Positions 8,982 through 19,201 of a stretch of DNA of 64,000 nt are shown piece after piece. Source of the DNA: Winogradskyella psychrotolerans (GTDB lineage: Bacteria > Bacteroidota > Bacteroidia > Flavobacteriales > Flavobacteriaceae); NCBI RefSeq assembly GCF_018860545.1, contig NZ_JAHKPN010000052.1, forward strand, positions 62,001 to 126,000. The letters are read 5' to 3'. Positions within the stretch are counted from its first letter, which is position 1; every line of letters begins with the position of its first letter. Position numbers and translations under genes: made by a program. The notes under the pieces were generated by a model. The model made no database searches and was not told the DNA's origin. It was given only the letters and a program-made list of their open reading frames with translations.

Positions 8982-10610
8982 TTAAGCCTCAACGGATGTA
9001 AATTCAAACTTTCCACCATCAAACAAGCCTTTATCACTTAATTTTAAAGCCGGAATAACCAACAAAGCCATAAAGGATAAACTCATATAAGGTGCATGAA
9101 GTTGACTTCCCAATTGTTTGGCCATTTTATCGAGTTCTGAATATTGTTTCCCAATAACTTCGGCATTTTTATCACTCATAATTCCTGCAACAGGCAGTGC
9201 AACTACTTTCTCTTCTGTATCACTTACTGCACAAATTCCCCCTTCATTTTCTACTAATAAATTCACGGCTTTACAAATCGCTTCGTCCGACACTCCAATA
9301 GCAATTATATTATGCGAATCATGACCCACAGAACTTGCAATAGCTCCTTCTTTTAATCCGTAATTTTTAATGAATGCAATGGCAGGCTTGTCATTTTTAT
9401 AACGATTAACAACCGTCATTTTTAAAACATCGGTTTCAGTGTTAGACACTAGATTCCCATTTTCAATCTTAGAATCTACGATGATTTCATTGGTTACTAA
9501 TTCTCCATCTAAACATTCAATCACTCTAATTTCTTTTGCATCAGATTCAAATCTAAAATCTGAAACCTCTTTTTTATCAGTGTTGAAATTATTTAAATTC
9601 TGAAAATCTACATGCTTCACATGTGAAACTCCATTAGCAAACACCAACTCACCATTAATATAGGTTTCAAGCGTTTTAAAATCTTTTAAATCTTCTACAA
9701 CGATACAATCTGCGTCATCACCTACCTTTAGCAATCCCACATCTAAATTGTAATGTTTCACTGGGTTTACACAAGCTGACTGCAAAACTTTAAATACATC
9801 AATTTCTTTTGCTACTGCTCTTGCACACAATTGATTAATATGCCCCAATAACAAATCGTCTGGATGTTTGTCATCGCTACAAAACATCATATTTTCATAA
9901 TGTTCATCTAACAAGCCAATTAAGGCTTCAAAGTTTTTAGCTGCACTACCTTCTCGGATAATGACCTTCATTCCTTTTTGTAGTTTTTCTAAACCTTCGT
10001 CATAAGAAAAACACTCGTGATCTGTAGAAATTCCTGCTGAAATATATTTGGTTAAATCCTTACCTCTTAAACCTGGTGCATGTCCATCTACGGGTTTATT
10101 ATAATGTTTAGCCCATGCTATTTTCTGTAAGACTTCCGCATCATCGTAAATGACTCCAGGATAATTCATCATTTCGGCCAAATACTTAATATCTGGATTC
10201 TCCATTAAGGTTTTAATAGCGTCAGAATCAATAACAGCGCCTGCCGACTCAAAACTTGTCGCTGGCACACAAGATGGTGCTCCAAAATTGAATTTAAAAG
10301 GAGTTTGTTTTCCGTTTTCAATCATAAATTCCACACCTTTGACGCCGAGTACATTGGCGATTTCGTGTGGATCTGAAACTGTGGAAACGGTACCGTGATT
10401 CACCGCTATTTTAGCAAACTCACTTGGTACCAACATAGAACTTTCAATATGAATATGAGCATCTACAAAACCTGGTAAAATGTAATGATTTTCGTCGCAA
10501 TCTTGCTCTACGATAGATTCAATTTTTCCAGCTTTAATTGTAATTTCTCCTTTAAAGATTCTACGATTCTCAATATCTACAATGTTTCCTTTTAATTTCA
10601 AACTACTCAA
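8982..10610 (-). CDS. ade: Adenine deaminase
   Basis: The 542-residue protein matches the amidohydrolase-type adenine deaminase that converts adenine to hypoxanthine and ammonia in purine salvage. Metal-site motifs are in place: [11 protein letters not shown] (about 50), DGHAPG (about 175), STDHECFS (about 195) and [11 protein letters not shown] (about 244). The C-terminal part has the family's typical GHDSHN and GGxxxV segments. The start is TTG at 10610; no in-frame ATG lies between it and the upstream stop, and the N-terminal [18 protein letters not shown] aligns with where family members begin. It lies downstream of tilS on the same strand with a 73-bp gap. Confidence 0.95.
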   Translation of the reverse strand: MSSLKLKGNIVDIENRRIFKGEITIKAGKIESIVEQDCDENHYILPGFVDAHIHIESSMLVPSEFAKIAVNHGTVSTVSDPHEIANVLGVKGVEFMIENGKQTPFKFNFGAPSCVPATSFESAGAVIDSDAIKTLMENPDIKYLAEMMNYPGVIYDDAEVLQKIAWAKHYNKPVDGHAPGLRGKDLTKYISAGISTDHECFSYDEGLEKLQKGMKVIIREGSAAKNFEALIGLLDEHYENMMFCSDDKHPDDLLLGHINQLCARAVAKEIDVFKVLQSACVNPVKHYNLDVGLLKVGDDADCIVVEDLKDFKTLETYINGELVFANGVSHVKHVDFQNLNNFNTDKKEVSDFRFESDAKEIRVIECLDGELVTNEIIVDSKIENGNLVSNTETDVLKMTVVNRYKNDKPAIAFIKNYGLKEGAIASSVGHDSHNIIAIGVSDEAICKAVNLLVENEGGICAVSDTEEKVVALPVAGIMSDKNAEVIGKQYSELDKMAKQLGSQLHAPYMSLSFMALLVIPALKLSDKGLFDGGKFEFTSVEA

Positions 10611-10683
10611 TTTATTTTTATTATTAATAACAGACTATCTAACAACCTATCTTATTTTATTTCAATTATTTAACATAGAACAC

Positions 10684-11997
10684 TTAAATATTAAATTTAA
10701 TAATATTTTTAGTATTAGTTTTTACTTTAAAACGCTCATCCCCGCGTTTACCAACAACCCAAATCACGTTATTATCTGAAGTTAAAACCCAAGTATTTTC
10801 TTTTTCTATTAAGGAGGTTTTTTCGTCTTTAAGGTATTTACTCACCTTCTTTTTACCTGTCATCCCTAAGGGCTGAAATAGGTCTTCAGTTTTCCAAAGT
10901 CTTAATTCCAACGGAAATTTTAAGCGGTCTTTATCAACATAAATGATGTGGTTTGATGTTTCAGAAATCGCAACAACTTCGCTAATAACCAAATTACCAA
11001 AAGGTGTGTTTATAGCCGTGTCACTTTCTTGTATATATAGAGAGGCTTCACTTTGCTCAGCATGAGATAACGTTGCTAAGATTAAATGGTCGCGATGCTT
11101 GATTAAACGATGTGAATTAGACCTTACCAATTTGCCTGATTCTGCATCTAACAAATCGAGGACATCATTCCATTCTGTAAAACCGTAATGTTTAAAGGTT
11201 TCGAATAGATACGCTTTAGGATTCGTTGTGGTTTTAAATTCTGAAATCCTAAAGGTTGTCCCAAGATGATCATCAGAGACAATGGCACGCTTTTTAAACT
11301 CCGTTAATTGCTCGTCTACGATTAATGCGGTATCATTAAGATGGCTTAACGTATTTTGAAAACTATCTAATAATTGCGGATTGATTTCTTTTAAAATCGG
11401 CACCACTTCGTGTCTTAGCTTATTTCTTAAATATTTACGAGAGGCATTACTGGCATCTTCTCGCCAAGTGATTCTCTGTTCTTTTGCAAAAGCTTTAATT
11501 TGTAATCTCGAAAATGGCAATAATGGTCTTACCACATTATCGTTTATCATCGGAATTCCCGTTAAACCATTTAAACCCGTTCCTCTTGTAAAATTAATGA
11601 GGAAGGTTTCAAGGTTATCATCTGCGTGATGTGCTGTAAGAATATAATCGAAATTTAGCTGTGTTGCTAATTCTTTAAACCAGTTATACCGTAGTTCTCG
11701 TGCAGCCATTTGAATAGAACATTTGTTTTCGTCAGCATACATCTTCGTATCAAAGTTTTGAATAAACACTTCAATATCTAAAGCATCAGCTAATTCTACA
11801 ACAAAAGTTTCGTCCTTATCACTTTCTTCGGCTCTTAAGTTGAAATTACAATGGGCTAATGAAAAATTAAGTTTCAAGTTATGGCATAAATGTGCTAAAA
11901 CCACACTATCTATTCCACCAGAAATAGCAATGAGTAACCTACCCTCTTTTAAAATAGAAAGGTTTTTATCGATGTGATTATTGAAGTCTTTTTGCAC
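10684..11997 (-). CDS. tilS: tRNA(Ile)-lysidine synthase
   Basis: TilS modifies C34 of the CAU anticodon of tRNA-Ile to lysidine. The PP-loop SGGIDS sits near residue 24, followed by the family's HCNFNLR and the TAHHADDNLET segment. RGTGLNGLTGIP and the LRPLLPF-like motif (VVRPLLPFSR) confirm TilS over other N-type ATP pyrophosphatases. The C-terminal KKVSKYLKDEK substrate-binding domain is present, and 437 residues is the usual length in Bacteroidota. The start is GTG at 11997. Confidence 0.96.
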   Translation of the reverse strand: MQKDFNNHIDKNLSILKEGRLLIAISGGIDSVVLAHLCHNLKLNFSLAHCNFNLRAEESDKDETFVVELADALDIEVFIQNFDTKMYADENKCSIQMAARELRYNWFKELATQLNFDYILTAHHADDNLETFLINFTRGTGLNGLTGIPMINDNVVRPLLPFSRLQIKAFAKEQRITWREDASNASRKYLRNKLRHEVVPILKEINPQLLDSFQNTLSHLNDTALIVDEQLTEFKKRAIVSDDHLGTTFRISEFKTTTNPKAYLFETFKHYGFTEWNDVLDLLDAESGKLVRSNSHRLIKHRDHLILATLSHAEQSEASLYIQESDTAINTPFGNLVISEVVAISETSNHIIYVDKDRLKFPLELRLWKTEDLFQPLGMTGKKKVSKYLKDEKTSLIEKENTWVLTSDNNVIWVVGKRGDERFKVKTNTKNIIKFNI

Positions 11998-12152
11998 ATC
12001 TCAAAGGTATTGAAATTATTCATTCCTTCAGAAGTACATATACTCAAACTTTTAGGGTAACTGAACTTTATTCTCCGGTGTTAAAATGACTTTTATCATA
12101 TTGATGTGTATTCTTTTTAATTAACTTTAAAAGAATTTAAAATTATTAGGTC

Positions 12153-12842
12153 ATGAGTGTAACAGAAAAATTAACATCAGAAACGACACGAAATGCCTTT
12201 GAAAAAAAGGTGCTTTCTGCAATACCGCATTTACATCCTTATGTAAAACACAGAATTTATATTGCTGAAACTACAGGCATTTTACCAAAAAATATGTTTT
12301 CGTCTAACGGCATTATTGACGAGAGTATTATTCTTCTTTATGATAAGGATTTTGACATAGACGCAGAACCTTTAGCTGTGAAGTTAGAGCTATTTAAAAT
12401 AGTGGATAACTATATGAATTTACTATTTAAAAATGAAGCGCATCACAAAGAAACCATAAGCACAGATGCTTTACTTAAAAAAGAATTAGATAAACTTAGT
12501 GAAGAGTATACTATTGATGGCGATTTTGATTATGTCTTAAATACAGAACTTAACGATATTTCTTACAATCAGAATGAAAATGACATTTTACAACTTTATT
12601 CTGACAAAGAATCTTCCATTTTAAGTGCTTTTGAAATTAAGGATTTATCTACGAAACAATCTTCATCAGCTTTCAATAAATTGTACAATTGGCTCCCTTT
12701 CAATGTGTCTAACATTATGGATTTATACATTTTTGGGAAATTAGATTTTGAATCTATTGCTAAAATTAAAAAACTAGAAGAGAAACGTGTCGTGGATATT
12801 TTTGATAAGGTTAAGCGCACGTTTAGACGGCATATTGAGTAG
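12153..12842 (+). CDS. Orphan protein with sigma-region-4-like C-terminus
   Basis: I do not recognise this 229-residue soluble protein as a named family. It has no signal peptide or membrane segment and is acidic in the middle (about residues 115-150). Its last 50 residues read like the helix-turn-helix of a sigma-70 region 4 or LuxR-type domain: LPFNVSNIMDLYIFGKLDFE, then SIAKIKKLEEKRVVDIFDKV and a basic end RTFRRHIE. That suggests DNA binding or an RNA-polymerase-linked role, but no region 2 is evident. It is divergent from tilS and flanked by a repeat. Confidence 0.7.
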   Translation: MSVTEKLTSETTRNAFEKKVLSAIPHLHPYVKHRIYIAETTGILPKNMFSSNGIIDESIILLYDKDFDIDAEPLAVKLELFKIVDNYMNLLFKNEAHHKETISTDALLKKELDKLSEEYTIDGDFDYVLNTELNDISYNQNENDILQLYSDKESSILSAFEIKDLSTKQSSSAFNKLYNWLPFNVSNIMDLYIFGKLDFESIAKIKKLEEKRVVDIFDKVKRTFRRHIE

Positions 12843-12983
12843 TAGTTGTTGTTAGGGTAAACAAACTATTACTCAGGGTTACACAAAGAAGGCACGAAGA
12901 TGCACAGAGCAATTTTTCTAGATGATGAAATGATATTTTAGTGTTAAACCTTAAGAAAAAGCACAAATTGAAACTAAATGTCT

Positions 12984-13003
12984 CACTGAGCGCAGTCGAA
13001 GTG
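12984..13003. repeat. Copy of a dispersed short repeat (CACTGAGCGCAGTCGAAGTG)
   Basis: The 20-mer has inverted ends (CACT, AGTG). Its reverse complement core, CTTCGACTGCGCTCAGTA, occurs again at 23611-23628. Both copies sit between genes next to stop codons. This is a dispersed intergenic repeat; it encodes nothing. Confidence 0.7.
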
Positions 13004-13027
13004 CAGATGAAAATTGAGACTGAAAAA

Positions 13028-14329
13028 CTATCCTTCTAACGCTTCTCGCATGGCTTTTGCTTTAATTAAGCATTCTTCGTATTCTTTAAGTGGGTCACTT
13101 TTTGCAGTGATGGCGCCGCCTACGGAATACGAAATGTATTGTTTAGTTTCGTTATAAAGTATACTTCTAATTATAACATTAAAATCGAAATCACCATTGG
13201 GTGTAAAATAACCAACAGACCCCGAGTATAAACCGCGTTTGGTTTCTTCAAGGTTTTCAATAATTTGCATTGCGGACAATTTCGGAACTCCTGTCATGCT
13301 ACCCATTGGGAACGTCGTCTTCACAATTTCAACAGGATTTGTATCTGGATGAATTTGAGACTGAACTGTAGAAATCATTTGATGCACTTGCAAAAATGAA
13401 TACACTTTGCAAAGCTCCTTCACCTCTACACTTCCTTTTATGGCTGTATGCGATAAATCGTTTCGCACTAAATCTACGATCATAATGTTTTCGCTACGCT
13501 CTTTTAAGTCTTTAGATAAATCGTTGGCGAGTTTTGTATCTTCTTCTATATTTTCAGAACGTTTAGCAGTCCCTTTAATAGGTTGTGAAATTACTGTGGT
13601 ACCATCTTTTTTAATATAACGTTCTGGCGACGCAGACATCATATATTTATCTTCAAACTTTAAGAAACTTGCGAATGGTGGTTTTGAAATAGCATTGAGC
13701 TTCTTAAACGTTTCCAAGGGATTAATTTCACTGTTTTCGGCATAGAATTCTTGACAAAAATTCGCTTCATAAATATCCCCTCTTTGGATATGAGCTAGCA
13801 TTTTATTGACTTTTTCGAAATAGTCGTCTTTATGAATTCTAAGTTTTATTTTTATAGGGGTTTCGTTATGAGCCTTCTCGACTGCGTTGGAAGTGACATC
13901 CGATTCTAGTAATCTAATATCATCCTCAATCTCATCATCAACCATTTTTAGGTACTTGATTTCAACGTGATTATCTTTAATTAAAAAGAGTTTTTTGGGT
14001 TGAAAGAAAAACAAGTCAGGAAAATTTAAACCGTCAAAATTTTCAGATTTTAAGTGTTCTGTGGTGTTTTTTAAATCGTACGTGAGGTAACCGAAAATCC
14101 AATCGTTAGTTATATTTTGATATTCTTTTAAGCGCTCAAAAGCATCAAAAAAATCCGTACGCAACGTTGTAAAAGCATCTACAGCTAAAATCGCGTCATA
14201 ATTGCTGTATGGCTCGTTGTGATTATTAGAATCTAACCACAATATATCATCGAATTGTTGCGACCAAAGCAATAAATTTCGCTTAAAGTGCTCTATGTTT
14301 TTAGGCCGATGAATTTGTGTTGTTCTCAA
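13028..14329 (-). CDS. pabB: Aminodeoxychorismate synthase component I (chorismate-binding enzyme)
   Basis: PabB joins chorismate with ammonia to make 4-amino-4-deoxychorismate for folate. The C-terminal chorismate-binding domain shows QPIKGTAKR, with Lys in the PIKG motif typical of PabB (anthranilate synthases have PIAG), followed by ERSENIMIVDLVRNDL, GSMTGVPK and GLYSGSVGYF. The 433-residue length fits a stand-alone component I with the N-terminal domain. The start is TTG at 14329. The neighbouring glutamine-amidotransferase partner is not in this region. Confidence 0.9.
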   Translation of the reverse strand: MRTTQIHRPKNIEHFKRNLLLWSQQFDDILWLDSNNHNEPYSNYDAILAVDAFTTLRTDFFDAFERLKEYQNITNDWIFGYLTYDLKNTTEHLKSENFDGLNFPDLFFFQPKKLFLIKDNHVEIKYLKMVDDEIEDDIRLLESDVTSNAVEKAHNETPIKIKLRIHKDDYFEKVNKMLAHIQRGDIYEANFCQEFYAENSEINPLETFKKLNAISKPPFASFLKFEDKYMMSASPERYIKKDGTTVISQPIKGTAKRSENIEEDTKLANDLSKDLKERSENIMIVDLVRNDLSHTAIKGSVEVKELCKVYSFLQVHQMISTVQSQIHPDTNPVEIVKTTFPMGSMTGVPKLSAMQIIENLEETKRGLYSGSVGYFTPNGDFDFNVIIRSILYNETKQYISYSVGGAITAKSDPLKEYEECLIKAKAMREALEG

Positions 14330-14415
14330 TAGTAAAATAATTGCCGCAAGTTACCGAAATAAAATTATTTCTACAGTGTAGATTTTATTTGTTGAAGGTT
14401 CAAAATTTAGAATTA

Positions 14416-14515
14416 CACCCCTAAAGTCACCTCAAGACGACAATTCTTAAAAAACAATTCATGTTTTTTTTAGCGCAACAGTGAGACTGTCCCCTTGAAG
14501 AGACTTTAGGGGTAT
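14416..14515. repeat. Long intergenic hairpin element
   Basis: The outer arms ACCCCTAAAGTCACCTCAAG (about 14417-14436) and CTTGAAGAGACTTTAGGGGT (14494-14513) pair with two mismatches. An inner pair, TAAAAAAC and GTTTTTTTTA, narrows the loop. The 100-bp unit is an imperfect palindrome in the gap between pabB and the divergent epimerase gene. It looks like a member of a dispersed palindrome family. Confidence 0.7.
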
Positions 14516-14609
14516 TTTCAAAGGATGAATTCTACAACTTCTATTGAATTAAAAAACCTTTTAGGATAATTAATAAGAATTGTATATTTCAAAAAAAATA
14601 CGCAACATT

Positions 14610-15500
14610 ATGTATAGCTTAAAAAATGACGTCTTAAACATCCATATAAAAACAATAGGTGCCGAATTATGTAACATCACTTCTGCACAAAACGCTACTG
14701 AATTTTTATGGCAAGCAGACCCAACGATTTGGGGTAGCCACGCCCCAAACTTGTTTCCTATTATTGGTAGCATGAAAAATGACAGTTACACGTACAATAA
14801 TAAAACGTACCACATGCCAAAGCATGGTTTTGTAAGACATAACGATAATTTTATTGTGAAAGACCAATCGGATTCTAGCATCACATTTAGTCTAACATCT
14901 AATGATGAGCTTTATAAATATTATCCCTTTTTATTTGAGTTTAAAATCACGTATACGTTATTAGGAAATAAGCTAACTATTAATCATACTGTGACAAATC
15001 GCGATAGAAAAGCCCTTTATTTTTCATTAGGTGGACACCCCGCTTTTAATTGTCCGCTATCAAAAGATGAGACGTATACTGATTATTATTTAGACTTTGA
15101 ACATACTGAGGATAGTCAAACCTATTTGTTAAATATGGATAATGGCTTGCTAACAAATGACACGAAACCAGCATTTTCTGATGGTAATAAAATTAAGTTA
15201 CGACCGGACTTATTCAATGCAGATGCCTTAATTTTTAAAGACTTAAAATCTAGAAGTGTAAGCTTATCACATCACACAAGAGGAAAAGTTTTAACCGTTA
15301 ACTACAGCGGCTTTAAACAATTAGGAATTTGGGCCAAACCAAATGCACCTTACGTTTGTATAGAACCGTGGTTAGGCATTGCAGACCATGAAACTACAGA
15401 CCAAAAAATTGAAAACAAAGAAGGAATTTTGAGTTTAGAATCAGGTGCCATCTTTGAAGCCAGTTATAGTATTGAAATTGACCAAAAACATTTAGTGTAA
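14610..15500 (+). CDS. Aldose 1-epimerase family protein (GalM/LacX type)
   Basis: The 296-residue protein belongs to the galactose-mutarotase-like fold: it would interconvert alpha and beta anomers of a hexose or hexose phosphate. Landmarks are GAELCNI near the N-terminus, HGFVR (about residue 70), GGHPAFNCPL (about 145) and CIEPWLG with a catalytic-type Glu (about 250). The LacX/YeaD-like branch is favoured over classical GalM because of the HGFVRH and WADPTIWG-like segments. I chose the ATG at 14610 over a TTG ten codons earlier because MYSLKNDVLNIHIKTIGAE starts exactly at the first strand. Confidence 0.88.
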   Translation: MYSLKNDVLNIHIKTIGAELCNITSAQNATEFLWQADPTIWGSHAPNLFPIIGSMKNDSYTYNNKTYHMPKHGFVRHNDNFIVKDQSDSSITFSLTSNDELYKYYPFLFEFKITYTLLGNKLTINHTVTNRDRKALYFSLGGHPAFNCPLSKDETYTDYYLDFEHTEDSQTYLLNMDNGLLTNDTKPAFSDGNKIKLRPDLFNADALIFKDLKSRSVSLSHHTRGKVLTVNYSGFKQLGIWAKPNAPYVCIEPWLGIADHETTDQKIENKEGILSLESGAIFEASYSIEIDQKHLV

Positions 15501-15615
15501 ATACGTTCCAAAGTTGTATAATCAAAACTTAAATAGTTTTCATTTAATAACCTTAAAGTCTTAAATTTTATAAAAAGTATCTTATTTTGCCTCTAACAAA
15601 TAACCAGTTACATAT

Positions 15616-18600
15616 ATGAATCGCCAAATCTTTAAAGGAAACTCAACCTTTCACCTACTACTACTCCTATGTTTTTTAACTCAATTTACGTTTGCTCAAG
15701 ATCAGGACTCGTATGGTTTATTATGGAAAATAGAAGGCAATAACCTAAAATCTACCTCATATTTATTCGGAACCATGCATATCGATGATTCTAGAGTTTT
15801 TAACTTTAGTGATGCCGTAATGCCAGCGATTGAAAACACAGAATATTTTGCTTTGGAAGTAAATGCCGATTCGCTCATGGTAGCAATGACGAGGAAAACA
15901 TATGATATTACTGCAAATGATTTCTACAAAAAACTATTAAAACCCAAAGACTATCAACGGCTTTTAAAACGATTTAAAGAAATTAATAGCTATTCATTAG
16001 AAGACTCAGAAATTATGAGTCCAGATCAAGTTCTAAGCCTACTTGTACCAGATATACATAAAGAGGATGATAAATCAACCTTTGTAGATTTCTACCTTTT
16101 AGGTCAAGCACGAACTATGAACAAAACGATTGTGGGATTAGAAGATGTAGACGATCAAATTAACTATTTTGATAATTTATCTGATGAATCAAAAACCAAA
16201 CAAATTTTAAGTCATTTAGATATTGATGTGGATAGCATTAATAGAACTAAGGAAATTATGACCAAAATATATGCTACTGGTGATTTAAATAAAATCGCTG
16301 AGTTTGTAGATAATTTTGATGTTATTGACAGCACCATGATGGCAAGAAACCACGTGATGAAAAATAGCATCATAGACATCATGCAGAAGGGAAGTTTGTT
16401 TGCTGGAGTTGGTGCTGCTCACTTAGTGGGAGACAACAATGTGATTGAATTACTACAAAAAGAAGGTTACGACGTTAGCGTTGTAGAAGCTGAATTTACC
16501 GGAGTTGCAGACACCTATACAATTGATACTTCAAAAGGATTTTGGTATAACTATGAAGATACAGCATTAGGGTTTCATCTCGAATTACCTAAACACCCAA
16601 ATATTAAGGAGGATTTTGACCAGTTTATTATACGCGGTTACGCTGATATACCTACTAATACAAGTTATCTGTTTACGGGTTTTGATACAGGTTATGCGCT
16701 AACACAATCTCAAATTGACACCTTAATGGAAAACATGGTATCTAATGTCATTGAAAAAAGAGAAGGTGAAGTTATTAGTCGAGAACAACTTCCGGATACC
16801 GATAAATTTGGCTACGATATTATAGCTAAACTGCCTAATGATGTTATGGTAAAAGCTAGATTTGTTGTTAAACATAATCATTTTTATTATTTCTCAGTCG
16901 AAACGCCTCAAGCGCAAATCAACGAAAATTCCGTTCATCGTTATTTTAATTCCATCACAATTGATGGCATAGAACCAGTTGCTAAAATTGAAGGCTGGAG
17001 AGAATTTAAAAGTGAACAAGGAGCATTTACCATTCAAATACCTGTTGAAGCCAAAGACATATCCAGAGAACAACCAAATCCTATAGATGCAGACGGAGCA
17101 CCTTATTTCCTTAATCTTTACATGGCAACGGATACCGAAAATTTAAATAATTATTTAATAAGATATAACGACCAACCTATAGGTTATTTTCTTCAAAATC
17201 CTGAAATAGCATTTCAAGAAACCGAAAATGGATTAGCACAAACATCCACAATGCTAGCCGAACCTAAAGTTATTTATTTAGATGGTTTTGAAGGACGAGA
17301 ATACGAGGTAAAACTTAACGACAAATACCATTGTATTGTACGCGCATATTTCAGAGGAAACAGAACGTATCTTATAATGAAACAAAAGATCAACGAAACC
17401 GAAAAAGTGAGCGCTGACGATATTTTCTTTGAGAGCTTTAAATTATTGCCTTACCAAAAATCAAAACTCACTGAGTATGAGTCACCAAATAATGCGTTCA
17501 AAATGAAATTATTTGAACCGGTTAAAGAAGAGATTGATACTTTAAATCAAAATGATTCTAATGTTATTGACTCTTACGATTATACCACTGTAAACTCAAA
17601 TACAGGAAGCATCTATCAATATGGCTATAATAATGTCGGTAAGTACTTTAGAATTTCAACTTTTAAAACATTTCTTGAAGATTACAAAAATGGAATGACC
17701 GAATATAATGATAGTATTATAGACGAGCATATCGTTGTAAAAAATAATGATTCCATTATTCAGTTTACAGCTCAAAATAATTTATTTGACAACAAAAACC
17801 GTGTAACGTTGAATCAGATTTGGTATAAAAATTACAGAATTCATATTGTGAAGGCCATTGTAACACATGAGGAAATGGAAACAGGAATCGTACAAGATGT
17901 CTTTAATTCAATAGATGAAAAACCTGTAAATTTAGATTTTGATGTATTTGAATCTAAAGCCAAATACATTATAGAAGATTTAAAATCTAAAGATTCCATA
18001 GTCTATAATAGAGCCCTAAAAGCTTTTGAGTATTATGAATTTGATAAAGACGATTTACCTATTTTAAACGATGCACTTAACTATTCATTTTCGAATGAAA
18101 CAAGCGATGAGATAAAAGCAAATTTAATATATGAATATAGCCTAATCGATGATGAAGCCTCATTAGATGTACTTGAGACGTTTTATAACCAACCTTCAAC
18201 ATCAGATATTTTAAAATCTGCTATTCTCATTGCAATTCCAGATATTGAATCAGAAAAATCCTTGCCGCTTTACAATAAATTGTTCTTTTCTAATCCGCCA
18301 ATTGAAGAAGAATCGTATGATTATAGCTTGTTTCAACCTTTTACCGACTCATTAAGCTATGCCCTAGAAAATTATAATAAACTGTTATCATTAATGTCTG
18401 CTGGGCAATTTAGAAGTGATATAATTTATATTTCTAATGACCTTTATAATTCAGAGTTAGATGCCAAAAATATTGTAGTATCTAATTATAATAAGATTCT
18501 AGAGTATTTAGTTACAGATTCCGAAGTATTTTTTAATATTCCACCACCAAGCGATGAGTACGATGAAGATTATGACTACACGTATTATAATTTAATGGTA

Positions 18601-19155
18601 GCTTATTTGAACAGTCTGAATACAGTGAAGTATGATGACAGTATTAGCAACGCTTTTACTTCTAAATTATTAAGCAGAGATGATGACAGATGGTTGCGAT
18701 TGTTAGCTATTACTGCACGTATCTTTAATAATTATTCCATTTCGGAAGCTGTATTACATCCTTATTTGGAAGATATGTATTTCAGGTTTGAAATTATGGA
18801 AGCCTATCATAAAATCAACAAATTACAAGATGTAGATAAAAAATATCTTAAAGAAGAAGCATTCGCTAAACTATCCTTTTACAACTATGTTGGTGAAGAT
18901 GGAGGCTATCCAGATGACATCAAGATTTTGAAAAAAATTAAAGAGAATGATTCCGAGTTTTATGCTGTTAAATGCGACTATATCGATGAAGATCCAAATG
19001 AAAATGTTTCGTACATAGGTATTGTCGGTCCTATTGAAACCGTATCACAAGATACTGAATTTACAATGTATAGCGCTTATACGTATTGGGACGAATATGA
19101 CGATGACTGGAAGACTAAAATAGAGACTCTAATCACAGATTTTTTAGAGTTGTAG
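15616..19155 (+). CDS. TraB/GumN-type protein with long C-terminal repeat region
   Basis: The 1179-residue exported protein begins with a signal peptide ending FTFAQ. Residues about 30-290 form a TraB/GumN domain with both signature motifs: LFGTMHIDD (about 51) and the late GVGAAHLVGDNNVIELL (about 268), which pair as metal-binding hydrolase motifs in the TIKI/erythromycin-esterase-like fold. The rest is not a named domain that I recognise: two beta-rich segments (about 310-620) and a helical region (about 780-1179) of HEAT-like repeats, rich in Asp and Tyr. The fused architecture is much longer than stand-alone TraB proteins (about 290 residues). It is probably periplasmic or surface-exposed. 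Function unknown. Confidence 0.82.
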   Translation: MNRQIFKGNSTFHLLLLLCFLTQFTFAQDQDSYGLLWKIEGNNLKSTSYLFGTMHIDDSRVFNFSDAVMPAIENTEYFALEVNADSLMVAMTRKTYDITANDFYKKLLKPKDYQRLLKRFKEINSYSLEDSEIMSPDQVLSLLVPDIHKEDDKSTFVDFYLLGQARTMNKTIVGLEDVDDQINYFDNLSDESKTKQILSHLDIDVDSINRTKEIMTKIYATGDLNKIAEFVDNFDVIDSTMMARNHVMKNSIIDIMQKGSLFAGVGAAHLVGDNNVIELLQKEGYDVSVVEAEFTGVADTYTIDTSKGFWYNYEDTALGFHLELPKHPNIKEDFDQFIIRGYADIPTNTSYLFTGFDTGYALTQSQIDTLMENMVSNVIEKREGEVISREQLPDTDKFGYDIIAKLPNDVMVKARFVVKHNHFYYFSVETPQAQINENSVHRYFNSITIDGIEPVAKIEGWREFKSEQGAFTIQIPVEAKDISREQPNPIDADGAPYFLNLYMATDTENLNNYLIRYNDQPIGYFLQNPEIAFQETENGLAQTSTMLAEPKVIYLDGFEGREYEVKLNDKYHCIVRAYFRGNRTYLIMKQKINETEKVSADDIFFESFKLLPYQKSKLTEYESPNNAFKMKLFEPVKEEIDTLNQNDSNVIDSYDYTTVNSNTGSIYQYGYNNVGKYFRISTFKTFLEDYKNGMTEYNDSIIDEHIVVKNNDSIIQFTAQNNLFDNKNRVTLNQIWYKNYRIHIVKAIVTHEEMETGIVQDVFNSIDEKPVNLDFDVFESKAKYIIEDLKSKDSIVYNRALKAFEYYEFDKDDLPILNDALNYSFSNETSDEIKANLIYEYSLIDDEASLDVLETFYNQPSTSDILKSAILIAIPDIESEKSLPLYNKLFFSNPPIEEESYDYSLFQPFTDSLSYALENYNKLLSLMSAGQFRSDIIYISNDLYNSELDAKNIVVSNYNKILEYLVTDSEVFFNIPPPSDEYDEDYDYTYYNLMVAYLNSLNTVKYDDSISNAFTSKLLSRDDDRWLRLLAITARIFNNYSISEAVLHPYLEDMYFRFEIMEAYHKINKLQDVDKKYLKEEAFAKLSFYNYVGEDGGYPDDIKILKKIKENDSEFYAVKCDYIDEDPNENVSYIGIVGPIETVSQDTEFTMYSAYTYWDEYDDDWKTKIETLITDFLEL

Positions 19156-19184
19156 AAATAGTTATCTAATTACAACTATCTTTG
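19150..19184 (+). promoter_or_regulatory. Bacteroidota-type promoter of the DEAD-box helicase gene
   Basis: A perfect TAnnTTTG box (TATCTTTG, 19177-19184) lies 17 nt before the GTG start, with TTG at 19150-19152 as a possible -33 element at a rather long spacing of 24 nt. Transcription would begin about seven bases after the box, leaving a leader of roughly ten bases. Confidence 0.55.
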
Positions 19185-19201
19185 CACCTTAAAACAGACA
19201 C

